From: Thozetella sp. PMI_491
Taxonomy: Eukaryota; Ascomycota; Sordariomycetes; Chaetosphaeriales; Chaetosphaeriaceae
Assembly: GCA_021432635.1 (NCBI GenBank)
Contig: MU270030.1
Coordinates: 248,001-312,000 of the forward strand
DNA: 64,000 nt
Direction of reading: 5' to 3'
Numbering within the stretch: position 1 is the stretch's first letter; the number at the start of each line of letters is the position of its first letter. Below are positions 12,747 to 23,047 of the stretch, piece after piece. Position numbers and translations under genes: made by a program. The notes beneath the pieces were generated by a model. That model was not told the DNA's origin. It saw nothing but the letters and a program-made list of their open reading frames with translations, and made no database searches.

Positions 12747-13897
12747 ATGGGCACGAAGAAGATCAATGTTCTACGGCTCTCGGCCGTGCACTACCAACAC
12801 CCTGACCTTGAGCGAGCCGAAAAGTTCTTCGCTGAATTTGGCTTGGTCATGGTGGCAAAGGATGAGCGCCGCATCTTCTTTTCCGGTTTCGGTATTGATC
12901 CCTACATATACTTGGCCGAGAAGTCACCCGACTCTCAGCGCCGGTTCATAGGTGGAACATGGGCCGTTGAATCTGAATCGGACCTGAAGACGGCTGCCTC
13001 ATATTCTCCGGGCGCGAGGATCGTGGAAAATAACGGGCCCGGCGGTGGCCGCAAGATCACCCTCACCGACCCCAATGGCTTCCAGGTTACTTTCGTGCAT
13101 GGCCAAAAACTGCGCACCAAGGTTGAGGGCAAGGCTATCACCTTGGCCGACAAGCTCAACGATGACGGATTTGTACAAAACATGGCCCACAACAAGCCTC
13201 GTGTGGGCGAGTTTAGAAGGTTTGATCTAGGCCCAAGCCCGGTTCACAAACTGGGCCATTACGGGTTTTCGGTTCCCGCCAGCAAGTTCGAGGAGACTCG
13301 GGATTGGTACATAAGCGTTGTGGGTGTAACGCCAACTGACTCATTGTATGACCCGGAGACCGGTCAAGACAAATTGTCCTTCCTGCACATCGATCGGGGT
13401 TTGGAATATGTTGATCACCATGTAAGTTGGGAAGCGCGGAAAGGGAAGTCAATGACCGGAGATGCTAATCGCACTGGCTTTTAGAGCTTTTTTCTCGGCG
13501 CTACAGCTGAAAACCTACCAGCAGTTATCCAGCACTGCAGCTTCGAGGTCAACGACTTCGACACCCAATGTGTGGGCCACGATTTCCTGAAGAACCAAGG
13601 CTGGACGAACTGCTGGGGCATCGGGCGCCATGTCCTTGGGAGCCAGATCTTCGACTACTGGTAAGCAGACACATCTGTCTTAGTGAGGGGGAATATGCTA
13701 ACTCAGGCCTCGTCAGGTTTGATTCTTCGGAAAATATCGTGGAGCACTATGCGGATGGTGACCTAGTTAATTCGCAGACGGTAGTCACGAGAGCACCGGA
13801 GAGCCCTAATTCACATCACATCTGGGGGCCTCAGAACTCGCTGGGTTTCGTGACGGCGAGGATTGAAGATTTGGGCAAACCAATCCCAGGGTATTGA
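12747..13897 (+). CDS. Extradiol ring-cleavage dioxygenase (VOC/glyoxalase fold)
   Basis: Predicted Fe(II)-dependent type I extradiol dioxygenase that would open a catechol next to its hydroxyls (meta cleavage). Three exons, 12747-13421, 13485-13660, 13717-13897, give 343 aa. Two tandem VOC modules are visible. The second carries the full metal triad: His171 (GHYGF), His242 (QHCSF) and Glu293 (VEHY). These match the His-His-Glu set of 2,3-dihydroxybiphenyl and catechol 2,3-dioxygenases. No signal peptide, so cytosolic. It is divergent from an FAH-family hydrolase and converges on a pirin gene. It could instead act on a non-catechol substrate, as some VOC enzymes do, but the intact triad favours dioxygenase activity. 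Confidence 0.86.
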
Positions 13898-14234
13898 GAT
13901 CCAAGAAATGGTGAGAAGGTGTGTATCGGACTGAAATGGTCGGTTTAGTATATGCTATCAAGTAATTTGCTTTCCTCGAAATGGTAGTCGCATGACAATC
14001 CCGCTTCCGATCTTCAGGATCTGTGGGTGCTGCCACCACTAGTGCATTCTGTCTCCCCCAGATAGTAGTACAACACTGTAGGTTGGTAAATCAGAACGCA
14101 GGCGGAAACTGAGACATACAGGTATTTTTCGCTGACTTATATGTAATTAAGCCAGTAAAATCAGAATCTAAAGGGCCGCTGAATCCAGCAAATTTGTACT
14201 CAAACAAGATATCAACTGCTACATCCTTTCTTGA
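13898..14234. other. Convergent spacer
   Basis: A 337-nt spacer between the 3' ends of the dioxygenase and the pirin gene. No gene-like content. Confidence 0.5.
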
Positions 14235-15177
14235 TCAGTGCACTACATCACTCTTCCATCCATTTGCTCTCTCGAACCCGTTCTCTCCCATCTGGTAATC
14301 CAGAACTGCCTTGGTTATTCCTTCTCTGCTGGTACTCACGAACGGCCCCATCCTATGCACCTCTTGCCCCTCGAGAGGATCTCCCGCGATCAACAAAACC
14401 CTTGCTGCCTCACCGCTCTGATTCTCGATCTTGATACCCTCACCATCCCGCTTCATAAAAAACGTCTCGTGCGGTCGGCCTCGGGATCCGGCGACACTGG
14501 GCTTACCCTCAAGGACGTGCACAAAGGCGCCCCAATTTTCTGGTACGGGGTGCGTGACCGGACTAGCCTTCGCCGAAAGCGTGATATCAAAGTACCATAC
14601 GGGTGCTCTTGTCCAGATGGGCATCGAAGCGCCAAAGGACTCCCCTGCAATCACCTTTACCTTGACACCAGACGCCGGCGTCGAGACAGGACACTCAGCA
14701 GAAGATATGTCTTTATATGCTGCGGGGTCGTTTAGGTTGGCCTCAGGCAATGCGACCCAGAGTTGAATACCCTTCGTGCGATTGGTTTTTGGGTCGGTAA
14801 CGGGGGTTTCGTTGTGCATGATGCCCGAGCCGGCACGCATAGCTTGCATATCGCCGACATGCAAAGTCCCTTTGTTTCCATTGCTGTCCTGGTGAACAAG
14901 GGATCCTTCCAAAACATATGTCATGGTCTCCTGGCCCCGATGAGGATGAGAGCCAAATCCAGAGTTTTGGCCTTCTGATTCGAGATCATCAAGAAGGAGA
15001 ACTTAGAATGTGTGTCAGCCCCATCCAGGATAATACCATGTAAGTCTTACATGGCATAAACTCTGAAAACTCGCCGGAGCCAATGGGTTGATGTATCTTC
15101 ACGCCCGCCTGGCCGTGAGCAGGCTTGAGCAGCTGCCTGAGAATGGTTCTCGGCCTGATAGCTGAGAGGGTTGTCAT
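14235..15177 (-). CDS. Pirin family protein (quercetinase-like bicupin)
   Basis: Bicupin iron protein. Bacterial and human pirins bind Fe through three His and one Glu, and some are quercetin 2,3-dioxygenases. Two exons on the minus strand, 15177-15051 and 15001-14235, give 297 aa. The ligands are all present: His61 and His63 (HPHRG), His105 and Glu107 (HNE). The C-terminal cupin follows without metal ligands, as usual. The 49-nt intron restores the conserved FLLLDDL segment. The frame is open upstream to a non-ATG codon, so ATG at 15177 is the best start. Its neighbours act on aromatics, so a flavonol-type dioxygenase role is attractive but unproven. A nuclear cofactor role is the alternative. 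Confidence 0.88.
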
Positions 15178-16442
15178 GGTAGCGATGAGGGTTGTCTTTG
15201 GGCTAGCGGCGAATAGTAGAGCAAGTTCTGAAAACGCAAATCCGTGGCAGGTCAAATCGGAAATTCATCCAGATGATTATACAAATTAGATAAATTTTTG
15301 GGTTCTGTGAAAGGGATTATGATTGGAGCTTTACTCAAGCAACTAGCGAGGCGAAGCCAAACTCTAAATTTGCAAAGGGTGAGTAAAGATTAGGTCACTA
15401 TTAGCAATCACCTGGTAAGCCGGACGCCGGCCGGACGGGGGCCGGACGGGTAGCCCAGATGCGCGGTCGTATCTGAAAGCATGAATTAGAACTTCCCTCG
15501 ACGTCTTATGGCCCCTGCAGAGCCTAAGTGGATTTCTGTTCCGTTTCTTCTGGCCTCAGCTTAATTTTTAGGATGGTACGAAAGCATCTCTTGGGACGCT
15601 TGATTACGCTACAAGGGGACAGTAGAAATGGAGATTATATAGCGTTGTCTATTTAGTCACGCTAGAAGGGGGCTTGTTCCAAAAAAAAAAAAAAATCCCA
15701 GTTACAATAAGGTCGACCCAGGAATGAGTAGCGACCAAAGGCAGTGACTGAGAAAGTGGCTCAAGGGAGCGATTGAGAGTAATGATTCGGCAGTGATGAT
15801 ATTTTACGTGGGTTGGTCGCATTAAGCCTCAAATTATAGTAGCTTACGCCTCTTTACAGCCAGTTGGCTGGCGATCATGAATATCTACCCATTGCTAAAA
15901 GAGAAAAAGAAGAAAAGGAGTAGCGAGATAAATTCTGTTCATGGACCATCCTCATAGACTTAATTCGATACAATTATCAAAGTCCTAATTTGGAGATTTG
16001 CAACGACAGACCCTTGAGTTTTGCGTGGTCATCCACGATGTGACCGTAGATACTAATATGAAAGCTGAGTGAAAATACCGTTCAGTTGCCAGACCTACCT
16101 TCGATTGATCCCTTCCCCATCTTTGGTCGTATTCCTTCGCTCGGTCGTGTTCTTACAGTGCCCAGTCGAAGCAGCCGCAGTCTCTGCATCCAGCGGAAGA
16201 ACAGGTGGAATTAAGCCCGTTGACACAATGCTCTATTAAATTGAATTATTCAACAGGTTACGCTCTGCAAAAAGAACACAGTATGAACTTGCAAGAGGAT
16301 TAATAGGTTTATGGCTCCCCGTGTAAAGAATTTTGATCAGTTTACGCGCGGCGAGGATATAAAAAGTGGACCGTTGAAGCCAATAACCTGCCCAGGAACT
16401 GTCACTACCTCGCCCATAGCTGCTTAAAACCAGGATTTCTAA
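15178..16442. other. Intergenic region with GC-rich and A-rich repeats
   Basis: A 1.27-kb spacer between the start of the pirin gene and the end of the beta-galactosidase gene. A GCCGGACG word recurs three times around 15420-15450, a possible zinc-cluster regulator target close to the pirin promoter. An A-run of about 15 lies near 15680. No gene is seen. Confidence 0.55.
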
Positions 16443-19400
16443 TTACTCGCGTTGACTCAACAGTCTCAGCTCCATTGTGAAATCAAACGGGCCCGTGACA
16501 GCTCGATGATGGTCGAATGGCGGCGGTCCGCAGGACCCAGAACCCAAGCCATGTTGGAGATAATCCAAATGTAAAGATACCTCGTCCGATGCACGGAGGT
16601 CATGTGGATGTTCCGCCCGATCCAGCTCTTGCGGGATATATTTCCGCGCCGTGAAGGCCAACGACCCGCCAACCATACGCGCCTCAAGGGTCGGAGAACC
16701 AACCGCTCCTCCCGTCGCCTCTAGTTTCACCCACCGCACGTCGCACCGGCTTCCGTTTTCCTGCGGAACCTCGTACGGTACAAATAAATCATCGATCCTC
16801 GCTGCGTAGAGGCCCACACGTGCTGCCTCCTTCTTGTCTCGATAACTCTCACCTGGTCCTCGGCCGAACCAGCGCACGTGGTTGTAGGATTTGGGCATGG
16901 AAAGGTCGAGCCCGATCCGTGGGAGGACGCTCGGCCAGGGGGAGGTGGTCTCTTGGCGTTCGATGTCGCCAGTGACGTGGACGGAGATGGTCGCCAGCGA
17001 AGGGGATACGATGTACTCTAGTTTCGCACGTACAGCCCAGCTGAGGGCGGGAGGACCGATCCGCACATAGCTAGTTACACGGATGCCGCGACTGGCCCTC
17101 GTGTCGATGCCCTGGTCCCAAGTGGTCTTGATGACAAATGTGCGCACCCGGTTGAGCATGCAGCGCTGCCACTCAGCACCATCACCACCAAAACCCAGGT
17201 CATTCTGCGTCATTGCGCGATAGATGCTCAGTTCCGGGCCGCGGGCCACGACAACGCCAGAGTCGGCCACCCATTCGAGGCCACCACGGACTAGGTCAAA
17301 TTTAATCTTGGTTCGATTGTCCCGTGTAGATAGGATCAGCCGTCCAGGCTCTTGGACAACTGTAGGGATTTTTGGGTCATTCTCTTGACTAGAGTGCAGC
17401 GTAGCAATGACAGGCCTGCTGGTCATGATTTCCGTCAGTGATGCTGGGTGAGAGACTTGGGCCCAAGCAACTTCGTGGCCAGCGGCAGCCCAGGGGCTAT
17501 CACATTTGAGCTGAAAGGAGAGATTCAGCCATTTATCCAGCGACGGCTCTTCATGGAGCAGGCGAACGCACTCGGCAGGCAGCTCTACTGATTCCGTAGA
17601 GCCTGGGGCGACGTATGGGAGAACCAAGATGCTGGATTGCGTGGGCACCTCATCTGCGACTGTGATACTCCACCAACAATTGAGATGGGAGAGGCAGGAA
17701 AAGAAAAAATGGTTGTGCAGGGATACCTTCCCTGCGGCGTAGTCGAGGCCTTCCACCGTCACGGGCTCTATGACCTTCTTATACTCGACTAGAGCGGGAC
17801 CTGGGGTGTGGTCAGACCACATCATGCCGTCAAGGAAAAAGGATCCGTCATTGAGAGTGTCCCCGAAGTCGCCTCCGTGTGCGAAGTATGGTCTCCCATC
17901 TTTCGTGCTGTTTAGAAAGCCGTGGTTCGCCCACTGCCAGATGAAGCCGCCCTGCAGCGACTTCTCGCGGCGGAAGACGTCGATGTAATCCTTCAAACCG
18001 CCAGGCCCGTTGCCCATGGCATGTGCGTACTCGCATAGAATCAAGGGCTTATCCTGCTTCTCGGCGGCGAGGTCTCGGAGCTCTTCGAGGGTGCAATACA
18101 TCCGACTATATATGTCCGTTATGGTCGCCTCGAGGTCGGCCTCGTAATGAACCAGCCTCGTCGGGTCTCGCACCTTAACCCAACGAGCCATCGCAGCCAG
18201 ATTCTCGCCCCAAAACGCTTCGTTTCCCATTGACCAGATGATCGTGCATGTCGAGTTCTTGAATCGTTCCACGAGCTGAATAGCGCGATCCAAATACGCC
18301 GCCTCCCAAGCCGGGTTGCCGGATGTCCACTTCCCAGCCTCTATATATGTTCTTTCCCGCATCTCGATTCTTGGAATTCTTAGTCCTTGGGCGTCTAGCT
18401 TGGCACGCTCGGGCTTATAGAAGCCGTGGCACTCGAGGTCTGCCTCGTTGATAACGTAGAAGCCAAGCTCGTCAGCAAGTTCGTACATACGCGGATCGTT
18501 GGGCTGGTGCGACGTGCGGATGGCATTGATATTGTAGCGCTTCATATTAATCAGATCGCGCCGCATGAACTCATACGGCACAGCTCGGCCCAGGGTTGGG
18601 TGGTGCTCGTGACGGTTGACGCCATAAAACATGATGGGGCGATCGTTTAGAAGGATGTTGCCGTCACGCATCTCAACACGGCGGATGCCGATGCGCTGCG
18701 GAATGACTTGAAATCCGCATATGAGTAGGACTGTGTATAGAAATGGTTGCTCCGCGGACCATAGTGTAAGATTGGGAGTACTAATTCGTAGAGTGGCCGT
18801 TTCCTCGGCCTCCTCCTGACCTAGAGTCCTTCCATCGGGTGATAGTAGCTTCAACTGAAACTTCGCCGCGTCACCACACTTTGTCGCTATGATCTTGGCG
18901 TTGGAAAAGGCATCGTCTAGGGTTGTGGTGATGGTGAAGTCGTTAATTCCAGATCGAGGAAATGCGATGAGGTAGACGTCCCTAAAGATGCCCGACAGCC
19001 ACCACTGGTCTTGGTCCTCGATATAAGATCCGTCGCAGAACTTATATACACGAACGGCCAGGTTGTTAATAGAGCCATTTACACGTTTTAGATGTTTTGT
19101 AATGTCAAACTCGGCAGCGTTCCGGCTCCCTTGGCTGTATCCGACCTCCTCGCCGTTGATCCAGACATGATAGGAGCTGTCCACGCCCTCGAACCGTAAG
19201 CGGATGGACTGCGTCTGCACGTCCCAGTTTTCAGGCACAATAAAGTCCCTGAAGTAGGAGCCTGACTCGTTCTCATAGGGCACATTGGGCGGATCTACTG
19301 GGAACGGATAGTTGACATTGGTATAGTGTGGATGACCATATCCTTGGAGTTGCCACATCCCGGGAACGATGATGTCGTCCCACGAGTTAGGGTCAGCGTC

Positions 19401-19607
19401 TTTCCAATCGGGCGCCTCGAAAGGGGACAGATGGTGACAGAACTTCCATCTGCCATTGAGACTGTGATAGAAGAGGCTCTCCCTGGGATTGAAAGTGAGG
19501 GCTGTCTCTTCGCTGTCGTAGTTATAGAAGTGCGCTCGGGCGGGTAGTCGATTGCGTTGGAGTACTTCAAGGTTGTTCCAGTCAGGTCTGCTATCGGGAA
19601 AGGCCAT
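16443..19607 (-). CDS. GH2 beta-galactosidase (LacZ/LAC4-like)
   Basis: Intracellular beta-galactosidase of glyc­oside hydrolase family 2, cutting terminal beta-galactosides. One uninterrupted frame of 1054 aa without signal peptide, the length of yeast LAC4 and bacterial LacZ. Domains in order are the jelly-roll sugar-binding domain (about 35-210), an Ig-like domain, the TIM barrel (about 310-600) and the C-terminal beta-sandwich that is typical of LacZ. The acid/base is Glu463 in WSMGNE and the nucleophile is Glu526 in LILCEYAHAMGNG. The conserved NRHEHHP segment is present. It is divergent from an MFS sugar porter across 625 nt, like LAC4-LAC12. Given the GH88 neighbours it might favour a galactosyl-uronide rather than lactose. 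A beta-glucuronidase activity is less likely because the LacZ architecture is complete. Confidence 0.95.
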   Translation of the reverse strand: MAFPDSRPDWNNLEVLQRNRLPARAHFYNYDSEETALTFNPRESLFYHSLNGRWKFCHHLSPFEAPDWKDADPNSWDDIIVPGMWQLQGYGHPHYTNVNYPFPVDPPNVPYENESGSYFRDFIVPENWDVQTQSIRLRFEGVDSSYHVWINGEEVGYSQGSRNAAEFDITKHLKRVNGSINNLAVRVYKFCDGSYIEDQDQWWLSGIFRDVYLIAFPRSGINDFTITTTLDDAFSNAKIIATKCGDAAKFQLKLLSPDGRTLGQEEAEETATLRISTPNLTLWSAEQPFLYTVLLICGFQVIPQRIGIRRVEMRDGNILLNDRPIMFYGVNRHEHHPTLGRAVPYEFMRRDLINMKRYNINAIRTSHQPNDPRMYELADELGFYVINEADLECHGFYKPERAKLDAQGLRIPRIEMRERTYIEAGKWTSGNPAWEAAYLDRAIQLVERFKNSTCTIIWSMGNEAFWGENLAAMARWVKVRDPTRLVHYEADLEATITDIYSRMYCTLEELRDLAAEKQDKPLILCEYAHAMGNGPGGLKDYIDVFRREKSLQGGFIWQWANHGFLNSTKDGRPYFAHGGDFGDTLNDGSFFLDGMMWSDHTPGPALVEYKKVIEPVTVEGLDYAAGKVSLHNHFFFSCLSHLNCWWSITVADEVPTQSSILVLPYVAPGSTESVELPAECVRLLHEEPSLDKWLNLSFQLKCDSPWAAAGHEVAWAQVSHPASLTEIMTSRPVIATLHSSQENDPKIPTVVQEPGRLILSTRDNRTKIKFDLVRGGLEWVADSGVVVARGPELSIYRAMTQNDLGFGGDGAEWQRCMLNRVRTFVIKTTWDQGIDTRASRGIRVTSYVRIGPPALSWAVRAKLEYIVSPSLATISVHVTGDIERQETTSPWPSVLPRIGLDLSMPKSYNHVRWFGRGPGESYRDKKEAARVGLYAARIDDLFVPYEVPQENGSRCDVRWVKLEATGGAVGSPTLEARMVGGSLAFTARKYIPQELDRAEHPHDLRASDEVSLHLDYLQHGLGSGSCGPPPFDHHRAVTGPFDFTMELRLLSQRE

Positions 19608-20232
19608 GATGTCGGTTGCCCCAGCGTTACGAGGTATCTGTGTTTACAATCCTGCATGCTACGCATCTGACGGGTAAGAGTGAGAATGGGGAGGCCTACT
19701 ACATACTGTGACATAAATTTACGCCCCTTTAAACGTGTTTAGTCTAAACCATTCACCTTATCTGATGTCAGCTTGAATCAAGACAGTTAGTTCTTCGGGA
19801 TAAGTTGGATTACCGACCCCTGCTTCTTCACGGAAACCGGACGGATATCCTTCCGGCATATCGTCCGAAACGGGATGGATATCCTTCCGGCCTATTGTCC
19901 GGAACCGACAAGACCAATCAAGGCGATACAGCATCGACCAGTTGGCGGGGTAGCAACCCACTCCTTCACCCCACGGGGAAACGTGACCTGGGTGCCCCAT
20001 GGCACGACTTGATTGTGCATGCACTAGTGGCCACTAACCCACGTTCTCGGGTGGTGGTAACTCGCCTCGACGAGATTGAAGGAAGCGATGTACGCGTAAT
20101 GCAACCATAAAAGACAGTGGGCAGTAGTCCCACATCAAGTATTTCTTTATTCGTCACAGAGCGTCCTTGCACCTCTACCTCCCAGGACCTCTACACCACA
20201 GACTCCCTATCGTACACTAGTCAACCTCCGCC
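19608..20232. promoter_or_regulatory. Bidirectional promoter, beta-galactosidase / sugar porter
   Basis: A 625-nt divergent region. A 33-34-bp unit is directly repeated at 19839-19871 and 19872-19905 with few mismatches. Each copy contains CGG and CCG half-sites spaced by 8 nt (CGG-N8-CCG), the kind of inverted site bound by Gal4-type dimers. A CCAAT word lies near 19913. The layout resembles the LAC4-LAC12 promoter, although LAC9/GAL4 sites use N11 spacing, so a different regulator is implied. Confidence 0.6.
19839..19905. repeat. Two-copy 33-34-bp direct repeat with CGG-N8-CCG sites
   Basis: Adjacent copies share the core GGATATCCTTCCGGC and end in a TCGTCCG or TTGTCCG word. The core carries an internal GGATATCC palindrome. 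This is the densest cluster of zinc-cluster half-sites in the promoter, and a likely operator. Confidence 0.7.
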
Positions 20233-22090
20233 ATGGCTACTAACAAGGAGATCAAGATAACTGTCGATAATGCCGTCGACTCAACACCACAGTACCTTGA
20301 GAATGTTGCCAAACAGGACCTCGAGAAACCCAATGATGTTGTTCTGGATGCCTTTGACAGGGGCCAGGCTACTACTGGGTTTGAAAACTGGACTCTCTTG
20401 GAGACTTGGACCAGATTCAAGAAAGCGGTCCTTATCTGCTTTGCCTGTGCCTTGATCGGCGCTAATGATGGATACCAAGTCGGGTGAGTAACGGGGATAC
20501 ATAGTACTTATTTTTAATCTGCTGCCTGTTACTAGTTCCTTATTCCCTCCTGGGTAATAGCTGATAGTTAGTAGCATCAATGCCAGTATCATTGCCAACA
20601 AGGGCTTTGTACAGCAATTTGCAACCGCGCTCGATGGGAAGGGTAATCCTTACCTGGAATCACCTATCCTTAGTGCTTGGGGTGCCATCTTATCCGTGGG
20701 CCAGGTAGTCGGCACCTTGACCATACCATTTTTGTCGACTCACTTCGGGAGAAAGGCTGCCTTCTACTGGATTCTCCTTCTTGCCGCCGTGAGTGTCATG
20801 GCTGAGTCACTCTCTCGAACTTGGCAAGTGTGGCTGGTGGCCAAGTTGATCTGTGGCATCGGCATCGGAAGTATGCAGTCAACTGTTCCTCCATACATCG
20901 CCGAGATTGCCCCAACTCGTATTCGAGGTGCACTGTTGATGGCGTATAGCTTCTGGTGGACTACTGGTTCATTCTTTGCTCAGATTGCCCTGAGCACTCT
21001 GAATGACAAGAATCCTTATCAGTGGTTGACTCCCATCTACACACAGTGGTCTCAAGTGGGAGTGATGCTTATCATCTTTACCCTTATCCCCGAGTCGCCG
21101 GTATGGTGTGCCTCTCAAGGGAAGGTGACCCAGGCAAAGAAGCTCCTAAAACAGATCAACGGCGATATAGAGGGGTACGACGTGGACTACCAATACAGCC
21201 TCGTGGAGATGTTGATCCAGCACGAACGAAAGGTTGCAGCCGAACAGCGCAGAGAGAAATGGTACGCTATCTTCCAGGGCACCAATGCCCGTCGAACCAT
21301 CATCGCTTTGTGGCCAGCGACAACGCAGCAATTTATCGGGCTGAAGCTCTTCACCACATACGGAACGTACTTTTTCCAGCAAGCTGGTCTCCCAGACCCA
21401 TTTCTAATCAAGGTTATCACTTCGTCAATCAAGATAGCTGCAGTCATTGGGAATATATTGATTGCAGACACAATAGGACGACGCATGCTGGCTGCGTGGG
21501 CAGCAACCATTGCTTGCCTATGTTGCATAGTCGTTGGAATCCTCGGCGTTATCTCCTCAAATCAGGCCACGAACTATGTTTTTGTCGTCGTTGCATGCCT
21601 ATGGAGTAAGTGGTCGCTTCCTCAGGGGGCCTCGGTTGTTTATACATAGGTTTCGAAACTAACTGGCTATATTAGACGTGGGTATGGTCACCATCGGGTC
21701 ATCGAGCGCTGCAGTGATTGGTGAAATCTCTTCTCAGAGGCTCCGCCCCTACACAGCGGGCTTTGCGCAAGGTGTCTCGTGCGTTATTGGTATTATAATG
21801 GACGTTCTAGTGCCATATATGGTCAACACGAACCAGTGGAATTGGAGCTTCAAGACTGGGTGGTTTTACGTCGGCCTTGGATCCATTGCAACTGCTGGCA
21901 TGTGGTTTCTTCTCCCAGAGACCAAGGGGTATGTCTTACCATTTCACTCTGATGATCAGGTCTGGGAACTAATTCATTTGCCAGCCTGTCTGCCGCGGAA
22001 TTGGATGAGCTCTTCGAGAAGAAAGTCGCAGCGTGGAGATTTGCTAAGACTGAGACTGCTACGCAGCGCCTGGTTAAGGCCGCAAATTGA
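20233..22090 (+). CDS. MFS sugar porter 2 (SP family)
   Basis: Plasma-membrane sugar/H+ symporter. Four exons: 20233-20483, 20575-21605, 21676-21928, 21985-22090, giving 546 aa. Family marks are NDGYQVG in the first helix, HFGRKAA after helix 2, PTRIRGALL in the N-half, PESPVW before the central loop, DTIGRR in the C-half and PETKG near the end. The charged N-terminal 70 residues look cytosolic. Intron 4 carries a fallback CAG, but the next AG keeps the conserved LSAAELDELF tail. Divergent from the GH2 gene, it probably imports the galactoside or oligosaccharide that GH2 cleaves. The exact sugar is not deducible. Confidence 0.9.
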
Positions 22091-23047
22091 TATTCATGAA
22101 GATTCCAAACTACCTGGACCTAGGCTCCAGAAGTTCAAGTGGGTGTGTTGGTGGCATCTTTAATGTGCATTTCTCGAAAGTTGATTCAGGATCAAAGTGC
22201 AAGGTGTGTTGGGGGTATTGGGTGTTTGATTCTAGTACACCAGCTCGGCCAGTGCAAGGTAGGGTTATATTTATTATGTGCTTTAACTAGGCATTTTAGT
22301 AATGTTGGTAATGAGCCTCGCTAAACGTTCCTATCCTACCATGGGTCTAAGAAAAATAATTTCCCCAATCCTCTAAGGAAAGATCCGCGTAGAAAAGTAA
22401 CAATCATCGAAGATTCTCGAAGATTCTCGAAGCTCGCTTGCCGATTTATAACAAACTGGCTCCTAACCTTTAAACGCGCTATTTTAGTACACAAATCTTT
22501 AATCATGCGAACATCTCAATAGTTCACTCTCAGCGAGTGTCTCGGTGTGCCTCCTGTGAGCTTTGTTCGACTAAAACAGTGCTCGTAGTTACAAACCGTT
22601 GAAGTACTGTGGAACAATCTAATGCCATCTTGACCAAAAAAGGATATCATCGGCGCTTAGAAGGCAATAATTTTGGTAGCGCCCGGAATTCTCTTTCGGG
22701 GAGGAAGGTGGTAAGAACTTTTGTATAGTTGGTTGGCCCAATGTCTCACTGAGATTCACCACCGCGGATTGTACCCATCAAATCATGATGTCGACATAAT
22801 TGACAAGTCGAGACAAAACCCGCGGTAGTAAAATGAAGCTACGATACTAAAACAAAAAATATTAAAGTAGAAATAGCTATTGAAGAGTGCCATTGGACTT
22901 CAACGATGTGTGTGCGAACATCAAGCATGCACAGAGAGAACAAGGCCGTAAACGCATCAAGAGCGTCTTTTTAGAAACAGTATGCAAGAAAGCGCGCACA
23001 ATTCTTAGTTCTCTATGGTGCCAGTATTGCTTCATCTGTTATAGTAG
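22091..23047. other. Intergenic region with heat-shock element
   Basis: A 957-nt spacer between the 3' ends of the sugar porter and GH88. It holds a perfect five-unit heat-shock element (22409-22431) with a TTTATAAC box about 12 nt later. A short open frame at 22887-23114 has no family resemblance. Confidence 0.6.
22409..22431. promoter_or_regulatory. Perfect 5-unit heat-shock element
   Basis: Alternating GAA and TTC triplets at exact 5-nt phase: GAA 22409-22411, TTC 22414-22416, GAA 22419-22421, TTC 22424-22426, GAA 22429-22431. This is the textbook HSF trimer target. No heat-shock gene is recognisable nearby. Confidence 0.6.

Noticed and set aside
11338-13897. Reading the FAH and dioxygenase genes as the homogentisate/tyrosine pathway
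   Set aside because: The dioxygenase is VOC-type extradiol, not the cupin-like homogentisate dioxygenase, and no 4-hydroxyphenylpyruvate dioxygenase is present; the zeta-like GST is 40 kb away.
16466-19547. Open frames antisense and in other frames inside GH2, ABCC and other large genes
   Set aside because: They are shadows of high-GC coding sequence and lack domains.
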